DNA of 64,000 nucleotides from assembly GCF_964204865.1 (NCBI RefSeq), contig NC_135263.1:6140501-6204500 (forward strand), read 5' to 3'. A program made the translations under genes and the position numbers. Below the pieces are notes generated by a model. It saw only the letters and a list, made by a program, of their open reading frames with translations, did not search any database and was not told the DNA's origin. Each line of letters opens with the position of its first letter. Position 1 is the first letter of the stretch. Source of the stretch: Styela clava. Lineage: Eukaryota > Chordata > Ascidiacea > Stolidobranchia > Styelidae. This document shows positions 1 through 13,900 of this stretch, in pieces.

Positions 1-189
1 AAGCCACACTCACGAACAGGAAATAAAAATCTGGTAAACATAGACTTGTGAAATAACTTTTGTCCGCCTTTTATGCTTTATACACCCAACCGGCAGTTTT
101 ACAATATCTGAAGAAGATTCAACATTTAAGAGATAAATACAAATAAAGAAATACAAACGGTAGCAAATCTTAGTTGTTATCCTTTCAAT
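1..189. other. Intergenic, no gene seen
   Basis: AT-rich sequence with no coding region I can support. It ends with the left copy (182-189, CTTTCAAT) of the target duplication of the adjacent hAT-like element. Confidence 0.5.
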
Positions 190-1807
190 TAGGGATGGGC
201 AATGTAGAATAATTTACTATTCTAGAATATTCTAGAATAGTTAAATCGAATCCAGAATACCGAATCCTATTCTATTTTCATACTTATTCAAATAGTGGGA
301 ATTTCCACATTGCTGGATTTAGATGTTGTAAAATTGCAAATGTATTACTTACTATGAATGTATTATTTATTTGGAAATGTCCTGAACATTGGATTTCATT
401 TGATACTAAACAGGCATTTCCCAGGACAATAAAATTGGGGAATATTACAATCTTTTTTGCCTCCAATTGTTCCAAATGTATGTAATCCCTAAATACTAAT
501 AAATACTGATATCCTAAATTAAGACACGCTTTACACACTTTAATAGTAAGCGGTTAAATACGAAAATAGACATGAAACGGCGTTAAATCAGTGTTAATGT
601 AAGTCTGCCGAGTGTACTGAAACACACCCGCTGAGAATTAATTAGATGCAGTACCAGCGTGTGGCCACTGCAACCTATGCGCCGTTGTAAAATATTAAAT
701 TTAACCACTATCAATTAAAATCAACTTTTATTCTGTGCGAGCAAGACACGTAAAACCAAGTTCCCGTAAACGCGATTTCGTACTTAGTTATTAGGTAATA
801 ACATCTAAAGACTAATCCATTTTCTATGATTATCGTTACGTATCATTATCTACCCAGACTTGGCCCTACTCAAATTCAATACGTCACTAGCTTCGCCAGA
901 TGCGGCAACTTTTTTTTTTAATTTATCGGCGACAGAAATATTACAGACACTCGATCAAGCGTGCGTCTATCTTGAACGATAAAAACGTTATCATATCATT
1001 ATCTACACAGGCTTAGTCCTACTCAAATTCAATATGTCACTATCTTCGCCAGACGCGGCAACTTTTTTTAAAGTTTATCAGCGACTAAAATACTACAGAC
1101 ACTCGATCAAACGTGCGTCTATCTTGAACGACAGAAACGGACTGGGAAATATGTAATCTTTTGAGAGTGAAATTTAAATGTGACAGATGTTCGCGTTTTG
1201 CGATATAACTTTGTATTTCGGAAAATGGTATGATAAAATTATTCGTAACTGATATTTGATCTAAATCAATCGCAAGTAATGTTATAACATTTAATGCCTG
1301 GCTTTTGGTTTACGTGCATCATTTTTTGGGAAAACTCGTAGGTCGCGAAAAATCAATTTAAAATGAAGTAAGGCACGTCTGTAAACAATTAAAGATTGTT
1401 GCATTCAGATTATCGGAATATCACCAGTAAGTCGGCACAAATAATTATTATTATTATACGCTAGCTAGATAGCGAAGCGGGAAAACGCAAAAATGGTGCA
1501 ATAACGAGTCTTCGCCGTGAGGTTATATTGCCGACATCTTGTCCTGAATATGCCGATTGAAATTACAGTGTCTGATGTTTACCGATTTACGGGTTCTTTG
1601 CGAGCAGACACAAGTTTAATTAAACGAGAGAGATTTCCACGCGAATAAAACGCTCGTCTATAATTGATAAATTAGAAACCCGAAATACAAAAATTGACGC
1701 ATGGCGCCGGAGAGGCGGAAACCGAATCCTGTTATCGAATCCCGTTGGATTCGAATACTTTGGGATTCGAATCCTCCGGATTCGGTATTCTATATTGCCC
1801 ATCCCTA
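190..1807 (+). mobile_element. Non-autonomous hAT-like DNA transposon, copy 1
   Basis: The element begins TAGGGATGGGCAAT and ends with the inverse, ATTGCCCATCCCTA. It is flanked on both sides by the same 8 bp, CTTTCAAT (182-189 and 1808-1815). An 8-bp duplication with a GGGATGGGCAA-type terminus is the signature of hAT transposons. A second copy lies at 12877-14524 in the opposite orientation. No transposase frame is visible, so it must have been moved by enzyme from elsewhere. This copy has an internal direct duplication of about 150 bp (about 841-990 and 994-1140, both starting TATCATTATCTAC) that copy 2 lacks. Confidence 0.93.
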
Positions 1808-2102
1808 CTTTCAATGACACCTACAATCTCACGATATGTTTGTTACACTGATAATGGTCTCGCATTTACCACATTTTACAAAATGTTGCAATAGGAGAAA
1901 TATTTGAGACATATTATTAAAATAAGAATAAGTCTCCGAATATTAACCTATAAATAGTCTTGTTGTCATATTCCAAAAACTTAATGTGCAAAGTGAGTGA
2001 CATAGATAATTTAACATTCATTGTACAAGATAAATTTTATGGGCATACACACAATTTTTTCATGAACTCCAAACAATCGATGACAAATACAGTTACAGTA
2101 TT

Positions 2103-2308
2103 GGCGCTCCAGAAGTACAAATATGGAGGTGACTAATTTTGTTCGCCTATTTTACATCAAGTTGTGTAAAGAGACTGAAACCTATGGGCAGGGGGTACAT
2201 TCACTTAGCTAACACAGACAGACAATCCCCGAACTCGTAATAGAACTAAAATAATGAAAATCGGAATAAAATTATTGCCTAACCTGGTACACATACTACG
2301 GGAGTACC
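2103..2308 (-). mobile_element. Short-TIR MITE, GGCGCTCC family, copy A
   Basis: It starts GGCGCTCCAGAAGTA and ends ACTACGGGAGTACC, imperfect inverted termini. The interior is closely similar to the reverse complement of 53149-53344; both share AACTAATTTTGTTCGCCTA and ACTCGTAATAGAACTAAAAT. It is non-coding. No clear target duplication is seen at this copy. It lies just downstream of the WDR55 stop codon. Confidence 0.75.
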
Positions 2309-2511
2309 CCTATACCCACATGTCATTGCTAGGGTCACTTAGAACACCAGAAGTTTTAAAATTGTCTTCACTTCTGTACACTGGCATATTTCGTCGCGAT
2401 CTTCTTCCTTGACTTATCCAGAACCATACCATGCACTAATTCCTTTTTGGTCCATGCTTGATCGAGTGAATTCCTATTAAAACCAATTTACATTTGTGAG
2501 AAGGTCGAAGG

Positions 2512-5500
2512 TCACGTATCATCTTCAGTATCGACTTCGGAATCAGATTCATCTTCAGATTCTGATGACTCAACAGTTGGAACAGTCATGTCCTTGTCAA
2601 GATCCGACATAAAAGAAAATTTATCACCACTGACACCTGATTTCACAAGTTTTTTTGATTTCAGGCTTTTCTGGGGTTTCGCTGTTCCGTCTACTGATGT
2701 GTTCTGCAAGTGGTCGACTGTCCAAAATCTGAAAAAAAAAGGATAAAAGTCACGCATCCTGTTTACTGCTTTGGTAACAGCCTGTACAAAATATAAGCTG
2801 TTGGGTTATTAATATGCGTGGAGCTTAGAGACTTATAAAAATCACTTCTTTATTATAATAAGACAAACAAACCACTTTGATCAAATTATACTGTAATCGA
2901 TCGATGAATACTCAATTCCCAGCATAGAGACCGTAACTTACTTGATTGTGGAATCATTTGCAGAACTTGCTATAAATTTCTTGTCGTAAGAAACTGTTAT
3001 CTTATTGACCGGCATATCATGATGTTCCCCGACAACTCCAAGAAATCTATTTGGTAACAGGTGAACAGCTCTAAAAAAAATACAGCACATTTGTAAAAAC
3101 AGCAACTGGATGAACTATGCAGAAAAAGTAAAACCAGTCATTCTTGAAGTATCTTTGTGTCTTAACGGCTGATTGGTCAGGGCCTTGTTTGAAGAAAAGT
3201 TACAACTTACAAGTCACTTTATAATTTGGGTAAACTACTCTCTGCCCTGACTCACTCACAAAAAAATTTCTAATGCAAAAATGCAACCATCTACACACAT
3301 GTGATTCAGGTCGACATGTACATGCATCTTGTTTTCAAATTTGCTATCTTTATTGTTTATATATGCGTTAACGAGACAAATGAACACACGAACATATTTC
3401 GTACCCGAAAACCTTTACTCTACTTTTTGTTGATGAAATACTTTTTAAGACACATAATAGTATTTAAAAACAAAAAGGAAAGACTATGACAAAATCTACC
3501 GTATCATTCCATCCATAGAGCCGGTGCAGATGACATTTTCGTCGATAGTTGTAAGACATTCAACAGCAGTGGGGTGACCAGGAAATCTATCTGATGGAGC
3601 AGCAAATTCATTCCAGTTGAAAAACAACAGAAGTCCCTCACTTGTTCCTACGATTACTTTCTTGTTATCCTGTGAAAGTAACATGACAAGAATATAACGT
3701 TAAAATATATCATTCATTAGATATAGGATATATCCTTGACGAACATGTTTATACTCTATTATACACTCACTCATACACTTTTCATGCCGGGGAAAGGATG
3801 GCTTTTGTCGAATTACCAGTCCACGTCAGAATTAAGAATAGACAACTAATTATTAGTTTCAGTTCAGTTGAAAATGGGGAAAGATAATAATTATTAAAAT
3901 ATTATTTAGTGGTTGCCAGCAAGTAGAGAGTTGAACTGTGACTGTGCTGTGATCGCTTGTTATTAAATATCAGGTTCAAAGCCCACAACAGACGAAGTAA
4001 ATTGGGTAGACAACACAAAAACCGGAATATTCCCGGCTTTCCAAATGAAATACATAAAAAAGTCATTTAAGAAAGTCATTTGAGAACCCATTAACACTTA
4101 CTTTAATAACTCCAACACAAGACATATCGTATTCTGTATTTTCCGATTGCACAATAAATTTTCTTCTTTTAATATTGAATGTTGACATGGTACCATCACC
4201 GCTGGTTGCAAACAGAAATTTTCCATGTTTATCGACAGCAATGCAACTTATAAAATCGTGGCATCTGTCTTCTTCAATGATAGGATCGCTACCTTTTCTT
4301 ATGTCCCAGACCTAGAGATATTTGAAGACGGTTAGTCACAGAATAAGAGCCAAATTTGAGAAACGCTGCTACAGAAACTTAAATCTAAATGTATGGATGA
4401 TAAAAATATATTCAAAGAGAGAAGTGAATATCTGTTATAATGTTTTCTGTTAATCTGATAGATTTTCAAAACCGATAAACACACAAGCATACCTTGAGTG
4501 TGCCGTCATCATCGCCACTGGCAACTAAATTATGATTGATGACTGAGATGCAATACGAAGGACTAAAAACAAAAAGATTTCTAGATATAACAGTTGAATA
4601 GTTTTGAATACAGAGGGCACTACAATATTGTATATTAAACTGAAGGCCCTTTCTCCTTGTCTGCTTTCTACTTCAGATTCCTATGTGGACATTTCTGCAA
4701 GTATACTTGAATGAGATAGTATTAGAGTAGACATGAATAGCAATATTGGATACTGAATAGCAGGGGGCCATTAAGTGTTGATGGTTTTTGTAAGTGCGGC
4801 AAAGATCATAAAAGTTTGAGAATCACTGGTAAAGGAATCTAGCAAACAACATAACTTCAGTGATTTAATACAAACTGACCTTTCCTCTTTCATAAGAACT
4901 TGTGAACATTTTTCAACTTCAATATCGAACAACCTCAAACTACCAGCTTTACTTGATACAAATATTCCTAAAGAAAAAACAAGCATGTTATATTACTATA
5001 TATCAATGTTCTGTGCAATAGCTAAATCCTAAGTCAATCTTATCAGTTACAAAATAGGTTTATCGAATATATCTGATCGAAACTGCAAAATATTACGCGA
5101 ACAAAAAACTTAGTATAATAGACATTGCATCAAACAAAAACGTTTTTGCTCATAATACTAGATTATCCTATAGCTTTTATTCTGCTAAGCATTAAAAAAA
5201 TGTTCGCATCTAACCTATAATTAGCCTTAGTGGGATCGAATCCTGTGAGGGTTAATCATGTTCGGGAAGATTGCTGGACTCTTCACAGTTGCAGGGTTAG
5301 GTTATGGCATCCTCCACCATTAGGCACAAGTATAAGAAGCATTTACCTAGTTAACTATTCTCATACATTACCAGGACTGGTAACCAAGCGAGGAATGGGC
5401 TGTGGTTAGCCATATTATAGCGCCCTATCATATCTCAAATAGGGCAAAAGAATATTGACCACATCCTAAAAAAATTCCGTACAAAAACAAATTTGTTGCG

Positions 5501-6759
5501 ATATAGAATTGATCATACCGGAAGCATCTTTTGAATAAGTTAGAGATCTCAATGGTTTCTTGCTCAATCTTTTCCTGAGAAGATTTTCACAGTCCTTACC
5601 AGGTTCATATTTGTATCTGTAAAAGACAGAAAATATTTTAAATCAAAGTGAAATATAAATTGTTCAAATTGAATTTGGAATCAAAAATGGTGATTAGATT
5701 GATTTAACATGATGTTAAATCATACACAAAGACTTTAAGGCACTGTTTAATTGGGTTTTCAAGTTTTATTGAGAATTATGCATCCAGCTGTAAAATGTTG
5801 TCTTAAAATATCGCACATATGAAATGAGCGTGTGACATAATTTGGATTCCAAATATCCTGATTAAAATGAAGTCGAATAAAGTAAAAGTATTTGTTGAAT
5901 ATATCCTAAATATCATTGAATAGAACTTATAGAAAATATATTGTCTATTACTATGAAAAGTATCAGAAATGTCATATAATCAATTGTAACAGGTTACCGA
6001 CGGATTTTGGCAACACCAGCCTGAATCATAGGCTATAAATCATTATACATGCCTTAGAAATTTTTGTTTGGCAATTCTAGTGGCTCCAGCTCCTAACCCT
6101 CTAATTAATTTTCTACTTTTATACAAATTATAAAAATCGATCCTCTCCAGTTTCCTATTTCATTCCAAATTTAATTTTAAAATTTGACACACTTATATCA
6201 CAGTATCAAATCTCGCTTCTGCGAAACTGCATTCGGTTTTGCATTGTGGTCTTACATCTTGATGATAACAAGGTCGAGTCAGCCACACTACATGGATAAC
6301 TTATAAATAGAATTTAGCATATTAGTCGACCTTTCAACTCTTGTATCAGGAGTCTTTTTACCTTGAGTTCTTTTTCATATGATATATTTATATGCCTTTT
6401 CACTTATTAACAAGACTCTACACAATAGATGAAGAGTTACGGTAATTTGGAAGAACCAAAATCTTTACGTCTCGGCGTTATTACACCCCGGGGCCGGGAA
6501 AGGTAGTGGGTTTTGAACCCAAGATATAAACTGCAATACCATCCTAGTCAGGTCGAACACTTTAACCACTTGAACTTGAATAAAAACACTAAAATCCTTA
6601 CATTCCAAGGTATCCATCCATATCAGCTGTAGTAATATTACATGTAGTTGGATGGAAAGCAAAATCAGTAAAATCTGTTAGTCCTCGAACCCATTTAGGA
6701 CGCGATGGAATTACTTCTTCCTCCTCTTCCTCCCCACTCTCATCACTCGAATCACTCAT
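2512..6759 (-). CDS. WDR55: WD repeat-containing protein 55 homologue (8 exons, 379 aa)
   Basis: This is a WD40-repeat protein of the WDR55 family, nucleolar proteins linked to rRNA processing in vertebrates and yeast (family knowledge). Coding exons on the minus strand are 6759-6602, 5616-5519, 4967-4880, 4562-4493, 4311-4102, 3669-3500, 3070-2942 and 2728-2512. All have GT-AG borders and consistent phase, giving 379 aa, close to human WDR55. The start gives MSDSSDESGEEEEEEV, an acidic N-terminus. Diagnostic stretches are FNIKRRKF (exon 5), LLFFNWNEF and APSDRF (exon 6), CTGSMDGMIRAVHLLPNR across exons 6-7, and SANDSTIKFW across exons 7-8. WD blades cover about residues 25-315. The C-terminus is acidic and Ser-rich (SSESEDESDSEVDTEDDT), as in the family. 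A TTTTCAG acceptor ends 41 nt upstream of the ATG (6801-6802), suggesting a 5'UTR intron or trans-splicing. Confidence 0.93.
3895..4075 (+). repeat. tRNA-derived SINE-like fragment
   Basis: In a WDR55 intron. It contains a degenerate B box (CAGGTTCAAAGCCCAC) about 60 bp after an AGTGGTTGCCA A-box-like stretch, and ends in GTCATTTGA motifs also seen near 11320. Related copies are at 6465-6580 (reverse) and 11215-11400. Family assignment is by eye. Confidence 0.45.
5215..5460 (+). repeat. tRNA-derived SINE-like element, main family
   Basis: In a WDR55 intron. It has a B-box-like GGGATCGAATCCTGTG, then GGACTCTTCAC and CATCCTCCACCATTAG. The tail (CCAGGACTGGTAACCAAGCG, GGGCTGTGGTTAGCC) aligns with 31015-31480 and with the reverse complements of 29165-29340 and 34150-34330. 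It has no coding capacity. Confidence 0.65.
6465..6580 (-). repeat. tRNA-derived SINE-like fragment, reverse orientation
   Basis: In WDR55 intron 1. Read on the minus strand it contains a B-box-like GGGTTCAAAACCCAC followed by CCCGGGGTGTAATAA. This resembles 11250-11295, where TTCAAATCCCATG is followed by CCCAGGGTGTAATAA. Confidence 0.5.
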
Positions 6760-6802
6760 TTTGTTTCTTTTAATTAATTTTATTACAATTAATGTAAAAT
6801 CT

Positions 6803-9800
6803 GAAAACAAGAAAGCATGGCTTGCTAAGGCACTCAAATTAAATAAAGACAAAGCATAGTTAATAGATGTAAGTTGAATTAGAGCAATGTACAAACAGTC
6901 ACAAAGGTACCAGTAGTACTGCCTTGATAAAGACAATTTTTGGAAAATCGGAATTTAATTGGATTCAATTTATCAAAATTGTATTCTTTGGATATATTTA
7001 AACATCGGATCATACCCAATTAGCATTTATCACACAATGCAAAAATAATAAAGCAAAATTAATAAAAACGGAGAAAGACACAAAAACATGAAACATCATT
7101 GTAAACATCCGCACAATTCTGATAAAAAATTTCAAACCCAGTGAATTTGTGCATTAGCGAGTATGCGAATAAAACAATTATATGAATATGGCATTATTAC
7201 ATATTATTTAATATATGTACCACTTAGGTTTGCAAAAATAGGGAACTGAACTATTATAATCTAATTGTGTTAGAACTTGGTGAAAAAAAAGCTAAATCAT
7301 GGTGGTTAGAAATTGGCTGAACTATGTCAAAAAAGGATGTTAAGAACTTCATAAACAAATAACGAATAATTTACCGTATATCAGAAGATTCTAATTTGGA
7401 AAATAATAATGATGTTATAATTAGAATAGTTATCTATTTTTTACAAATTCCGCAGAAAAAAGTTCATTTATTCAAAAAACGAGGTGATCACTGATCACAA
7501 TAAGACGTGTCTTTAATCCATGATGAGCGTGCCGTATACTATAACGTTGCATTATTAGGATCTCCTTCTGAATAAAATATGCTGTAATAAGTAATAACTT
7601 ATTTTGCTTAGACTAAATGACTAAAAAAGAGAGCACACTAAACTGTGCAGATATGCTGATGCAAAGAAAACTTTCTTTTTCAAATAAGAATGACAAGATG
7701 GCTTTTTCAGAGCCTCATTTGGGGAAAAATTCAGAATAAAGGCTTCATGAAAACAAAAATTTTACTAAAACTATTTTCCAGTCAAAGATTTTTCTACATT
7801 GCAAGTTTTGTAGTCATGGAACTACCAAAATTGAATTTAAATAACTTGAGATTAAGCAGTACGAAACTGTTACATTTACATGTGCAATGTGAATATGCAT
7901 AAGTGCAAAATACAGTTGCCATAATCATCATATGAGTACTATCTAAACCAGAAGATAAAGACAACAGGATAGGCCCCAGTTTTAGCTATCCCAAAACAAA
8001 TTGGTCGTTATTTACTGAAAATTAGTCAATTAATTATAAAGAAAAGCAATTACGGTATCTATTAATAAGAATGATTTAAATATGCTACGCCATTTTAATA
8101 TACCACCAAAGAGTGGGATTCGGGTAAAATTAGTTGATCTACGTATATTCATGAACTGGCAATGGTTGCTCTGGCTGTATCTGTGTTAGCCCTAGTCGCA
8201 TTATCAAATTATATTATGGCTTTGAAGAATGTAATGTAACAAAAAAGTAATAGACATTAAAAAAGAACATTAGTTCTTTTGGCAAAAAATCACACAAAAG
8301 GTTGAATCAATAGCACAAAAAATTTCGAACTATAAATATTTTGAATTTTTAGGAGGATGATTAGTCAAATTGTTGAAAAATTATTAAATTTCAAGCAAAT
8401 CAAGAATAGGGTACGTTTTCCCTAGTTTGGCAAAAATTTGATGTAAAACTTGATTGGGTATATGGAAAAAAATACTTGGAGGATACTATTTAAATTAGGG
8501 GAATTTTATCTGTAACAAGTTCAACTAACTACCACAGTAACATGTGGAATGAAAAGTTCCCATATTGGAATCGATTTTTTAACTCATTATGTACAGGAAT
8601 GATTGAGCGTCAATCTTTTATTCATTTCACAATGGGTTAAAAATTTAAAAATTTCGGATTTCAATCTAAATTTGTGACTAAATTATGAAAAAAACAATGT
8701 TTTAACTCGACAAATTTTTGTTAGGTAATTATAGTAATGTTGCTGCGCAACAGACAGATTTCAAATCAAAATGCATTTAACTGCAGATCAATATTCTCAA
8801 ATAGAAAGCTATTGATATGTGTCTCTGATACAAATCTTATTTTTCATAAGGAAATTTGCTCATAACAAGGCCTTGCGCTCTAAAATAAAAGGAGATCATC
8901 TCTAAGCGGAATAAAGGCTCATTATAGTGAAGAGTTGTACGTCTGTATATACAGGAGACTTCGAACAAGAATTAGGTTAGCGAAAAAAAGCAATGGCAAA
9001 AAAAAACATTGAAACATCAAGTGTGAAATTTTGTGTATCCATCCTAGGTAGGTAGACCTACTATTATAACAAATAGGTAAACAGTTTTGTGTTATGGAGT
9101 GATATAGATATTCAAAGCCAAACCTCAAAAAATGTTTCAATATATAGAATAAACAGGAATATACAAAACTTTTTCTATTTAATTTAGAGCTACAATCAGA
9201 ATTTTTTCTTTTTCAAAAAAATGAGCATATTTAACTTTTTAAATTTTCTATTTTATGGAATACATTTTCCAAATGTGAAATATTATTCCGTTTAAGCAAT
9301 CCTAATATTTCAGTATATTTATAGAAGACTATCAGTATTTTTATAGGATATTTATAAGAAACTGTACAAAATGGAACAAAAATTAATTCATCAAGTTATT
9401 AGTAATTTGAATGGGAACACAATTAAATTGGAACAAACATTTAACTATGGTGGAAAAAGATTGGCAAATTGCAATGCAACAATTAGCATAATGAAATCCT
9501 AGAAACATGGAAGGAGACAAAATTTTAAAAAACTCTGAAAACTCACACTGTTGGGAGTTTAAACAAAGACAAAATAATAATAAAACCCCCGAAAATCCAC
9601 ACTGTTGAAAACATTGTGTTATGGATGATTCCCGAGCATCCACTTCTTTATTTAAAAACGCTACAGTGCCTGTCGGCAAGAAGTCAATAGTTATGTCACA
9701 ATTGAAATTAAAGAAGTCTCTCAAAAACGTTTCGTTTTTCAGTGTTTTTATTTTGTCTCAATCCAAATTGTCAGTTTGAAAATGCAAACCGTTTGCACAT

Positions 9801-10976
9801 GTCAATTCACTAAAACATTCTCAAAAAAAGCATTGAAAATTTTTACAATGTCCGAGTATATGAAGGTAATGATTTTTTATGGAGATAAAGAATCTGGAAA
9901 ACATTCATTATTAGTTGAGAAGAAAATTGGTCTAATGTGACTAGTTCATGTAACAGTTAACATAGAGTTAGAAGTCATGGAACAGTGAGTGCCACTTCAC
10001 TCAGTGATGCAATAGTCTGGCCGCGATCCCCGGTATATACTTGCTGTCTATAACTATATCGGCATTCTGAAAAGTAGCTTCATGAAGGGTCATGGCACAA
10101 TGATAATGGCACTAAGAAGATAATGCAATCATTAGATAAATATATTTCGAAATGTTTAACAAGTTTTGATCTATATGAAACTCTTATGATTATTATGTTA
10201 ATTTCAGCATCACTGTCTGAAAACAACAATTTGGTATTTGGATGACTGTTTATTGCAGAATAGTTGAGGTAAGTTTGGTGTCATGCATGATTGAATAAAA
10301 TTTGCTCCAGAGATAAAGTATTTATATTGCTTATTTGTGTTAGTATGAATAGATCGGAAGAGTTTATGAGGAACTTTCCATGGAATCGATAGCAAGGATA
10401 TCAAACCCATTATCGGTTGTTATATTAATGCATATATTCCTCTATTTTTTTCTTTCTAGGCATAGATTTCAAGGTATCGAATTAACAAAGCAGAAACTAC
10501 CGTAGCTGTGTAGTTGGTTATTCTGTGAATAGCGTAAATGAAAACCAATTTAAAACCAGTCGAAAGACACATTTTGGTTAATATTGTAAGCAGGGCCGAG
10601 GAGTCGTAATGTTTTGTGTAGCTAGAGCCAAACTTACTATACAAGACGGAGATAGACCTACCAGGAATTATAGTGCCCCAACTCTAATTATTTGTTCACA
10701 AATATGATTTTCTAATTCATACAAATAATGAAATATACCTTATTCACATTATATTTGTTTTAAATTTAATTTCTGATATTAATCTAAAATTAGTGTCAAA
10801 ACCTTTTATCATAATTTGTGTCTCGCAGCTGAAGCTGCATTTGGGCTGGTGTTTCACAGTAGCGGTCATACCAAAAAACTTTAAAGCTACGCCCAGAAGA
10901 AAAAAATGAAGTTCTGGAGTCGGAGCTGAACTGCTTGGGATTTTGCTATTTCAAACCAGCAGTTTCAGAATAAAAG
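6803..10976. other. Intergenic between WDR55 and the folate-receptor gene
   Basis: About 4.2 kb of AT-rich DNA upstream of WDR55 and downstream of the folate-receptor stop codon. Open frames here (longest 113 codons, 9383-9724 minus) are low-complexity and show no domain I recognise. A GGAGTCGGAGCTG motif near 10917 belongs to the dispersed GACTCCGACTC-type repeat. No RNA gene is seen. Confidence 0.5.
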
Positions 10977-13900
10977 TTACAAATCAATTTCTAGTGTTCC
11001 GTGAGGATTGATATCACAATCATCATCTTCCTCTCCAGCTTGTAGAAAAGGTCGGTTGTCCACGGTGTCAGAGCGATTCGTTGTTTGTCTGTTTGTCGCT
11101 TGTTTGAACCATGTGAAAGATGGCAAATAACCTTCACCGGCGCGTTTTCTAGTCAGTATCGCATCTTTACATTTGTATATTAAAACACCTAGAAAACAAT
11201 AAATAAGATTAAAATGATTGATTTTTCTGGCTGGCCTCGCAGATTACACGAGTCAGGTTCAAATCCCATGCCCCCATCTCACCCAGGGTGTAATAAATTG
11301 ATTTATCTATGTCGAAAGACAGTCATTTGAAATAAAAGTAGGTAACCTTATACATATTGTGGCTGCTTGTATGGGGGTTTCTCAGAAAAGCAAAAGGTGA
11401 ATATGTGTTGTTGAAAAATGTATAAAATGAATCAAGAGATCATAAATAAACATTAAGAAGTACGGTAATTTTTAAAAATGTCAAAAATGCCCAATTGTCA
11501 TGTCTCGGTGAGGGACTTCGGCTGATGGGATTCTCAGCAAGTACACAAGACAAATTATCTTTCAGGCAATATAAATTATGTATATATCCACAGAAGTACA
11601 AGTTTAGGTTCCATAGTGTGAGGTAAATTGCTACAAAATTATTTACCTATAAAAATTCCAACTATTAAAAGACTGATGAGAACAATGGAAATGATTGTTC
11701 CAGTTTGTTGAAGGACCGGTGTTTTAGTTGGTGGAACATATGGTTGTACCGTTTCTTTCTGGCCTATAAAACACATTTAAATTTAATATTCAACTAAACG
11801 AGTGAAGAGTTATGTGTGGGAAATATGTTGAATTTCAGTGGATACTTGCTCGGAGAGAATGACATGAACAAGCTCAAATAAAAATGTTGTCAAATTGTCA
11901 AAAATGAAACTAAATTAGGCATATATGAGTTTATCACCTAAAATTGATGGGAATATTCAAACGCTAGAATAAACAATATATTTAATATGTCCTTAGGACA
12001 TTGCTATGAAGAATTTTTAAACTAAAAGTTAAACCTCAAAAACCAGTTTTAACATACTTTGTGTAGTTGTGGTCGCAGGCGATTGACTTGATTTTTTGAT
12101 GCCAAGATACAAATTCTTCATTTCCGCATATTTCTTTGCCACCTGAAAAGGAAAATTAAAAATCAGAAAAAAAAACATATTCCAGCAAACAGTATCTTAT
12201 TTAATATTTTGCAATGAATCATGCATTACGGAATTAATCCACATTATAAATAGAGGAATGATGGCAATGTTTATGGTAAACACATCAAGTGATAATATAA
12301 ACCTTAATAATCATCACTGAATTAATAGAAGGCAAGATTTGGTATTTTATCTTTTTATTACTTGTCTTCTGGTTGGTTTTATTACTCCCCAAATGTTTAT
12401 TTCACTCCTGTAATTGTACATTTATGATAATATTTTGGTTGTTGATCACAAGCTAGACTAGATATAAATCTTCATAGATCACAATGAGCAGCACACAAAA
12501 TACTACACAGCATCGGAACAACATTAAACACACCATCTTCGAGAAATATCAACACATCTATAAATACATCATAGAGTATAACCTAATCATAGAAATTTCA
12601 CGTTAAGCGGCTTTCTATATTTATATCCTTCCCAGAATTTGTAATTTACGTTACATGAATTCCAAGAAACTGCAATGCATACCATATGTTTGAAACACGG
12701 TTTGATTAATTAATTGCTAGGGCATTGGATAGATTGAGTTTCAACAAAGTAAATAACATAAAGAAACCAATTGCATTATTAATTTTGATGAATTATAATG
12801 TAAGTAGTATTTGAAAACATTCAAATTTATTATGTATATGATTTCCGATTTCTGATAACGGAATTTATGGCCTAAGTAGGGATGGGCAATATAGAATACC
12901 GAATCCGGAGGATTCGAATCCCAAAGTATTCGAATCCAACAGGATCCGATAACAGGATTCGGTTTCCGCCTCTCCGGCGCCATGCGTCGATTTTTGCATT
13001 TCGGTTTTCAAATATCAATTGAAGACGAGCGTTTTTCTCGCGTGGAAATCTCTCGTTTAAATAGACTTGCGTCTGCTCAGAAAGAACCGTAAAATCGGTA
13101 AACTTCAAACACTGTAATCTCAATCGGCGTATTCTGGACAGGAAGTCGGCGAAGTACATCTCATGGCGAAGACTCGTTTCGCCGTGCGTCAATTTTGTAT
13201 TTCGGGTTTCAATTCATCAATTAAAGACGAGCGTTCTTTCTCGCGTGGAAATTTCTCTCGTTTAATTAAACTTGCCTAATCGCAAAGAACCCGTAAAATC
13301 AGTAAACATCAGACACTGTAATCTCAATCGACGTATTCTGGACAAGAAGTTGTGAAGTACACCTTACGACCAAGACTCTGTATTGCACCATTTTTTGCGT
13401 TTTCCTGCTTTGCTATCTAGCTAGGGTTTAATAATAATAATCATTTGTGCCGACTTACTGGCGATATTCCGGTAATCTGATTGCAACAATCTTCAATTAA
13501 GCTTCATCTTACATTACTGTAAATGATTATCCGCGACCGGCGAGTTTTCCCCAGAAAATGATGCATGTAAACCAAAAGCCAGGCGTGAAATGTTATGACA
13601 TTACTCGCGATTAATTTAAATCAAATATTATTTAGGAATAATTTTATTACACCAGTTTCCGAAATACAAAGTTATATCGCAAAACACGACGATCCGTCGC
13701 ATCCAAATTTCACTCTCAAAAGATTACATATCCTACGGTCCGTTTCTATCGTTCAAGATAGACACACGTTTGATCGAGTGTCTGTAGTAATTTTATTCGC
13801 CGATAAATTTAAAAAAAGATGCCACATCTGGCGAAAATAGTTACGTATTGAGTTTGAGTAGGGCCAAGTCTGGGTAGATAATAATACGTAACGATATAAA

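Noticed and set aside
9383..9724. 113-codon open frame on the minus strand in the WDR55-folate receptor spacer
   Set aside because: Phe/Cys/Leu-rich, low-complexity, no domain, no fitting neighbours or splice context. Expected by chance in AT-rich DNA.
13595..13840. 81-codon frame inside hAT copy 2, possibly a transposase remnant
   Set aside because: It shows no BED finger or hAT dimerisation motif and is not open in copy 1.
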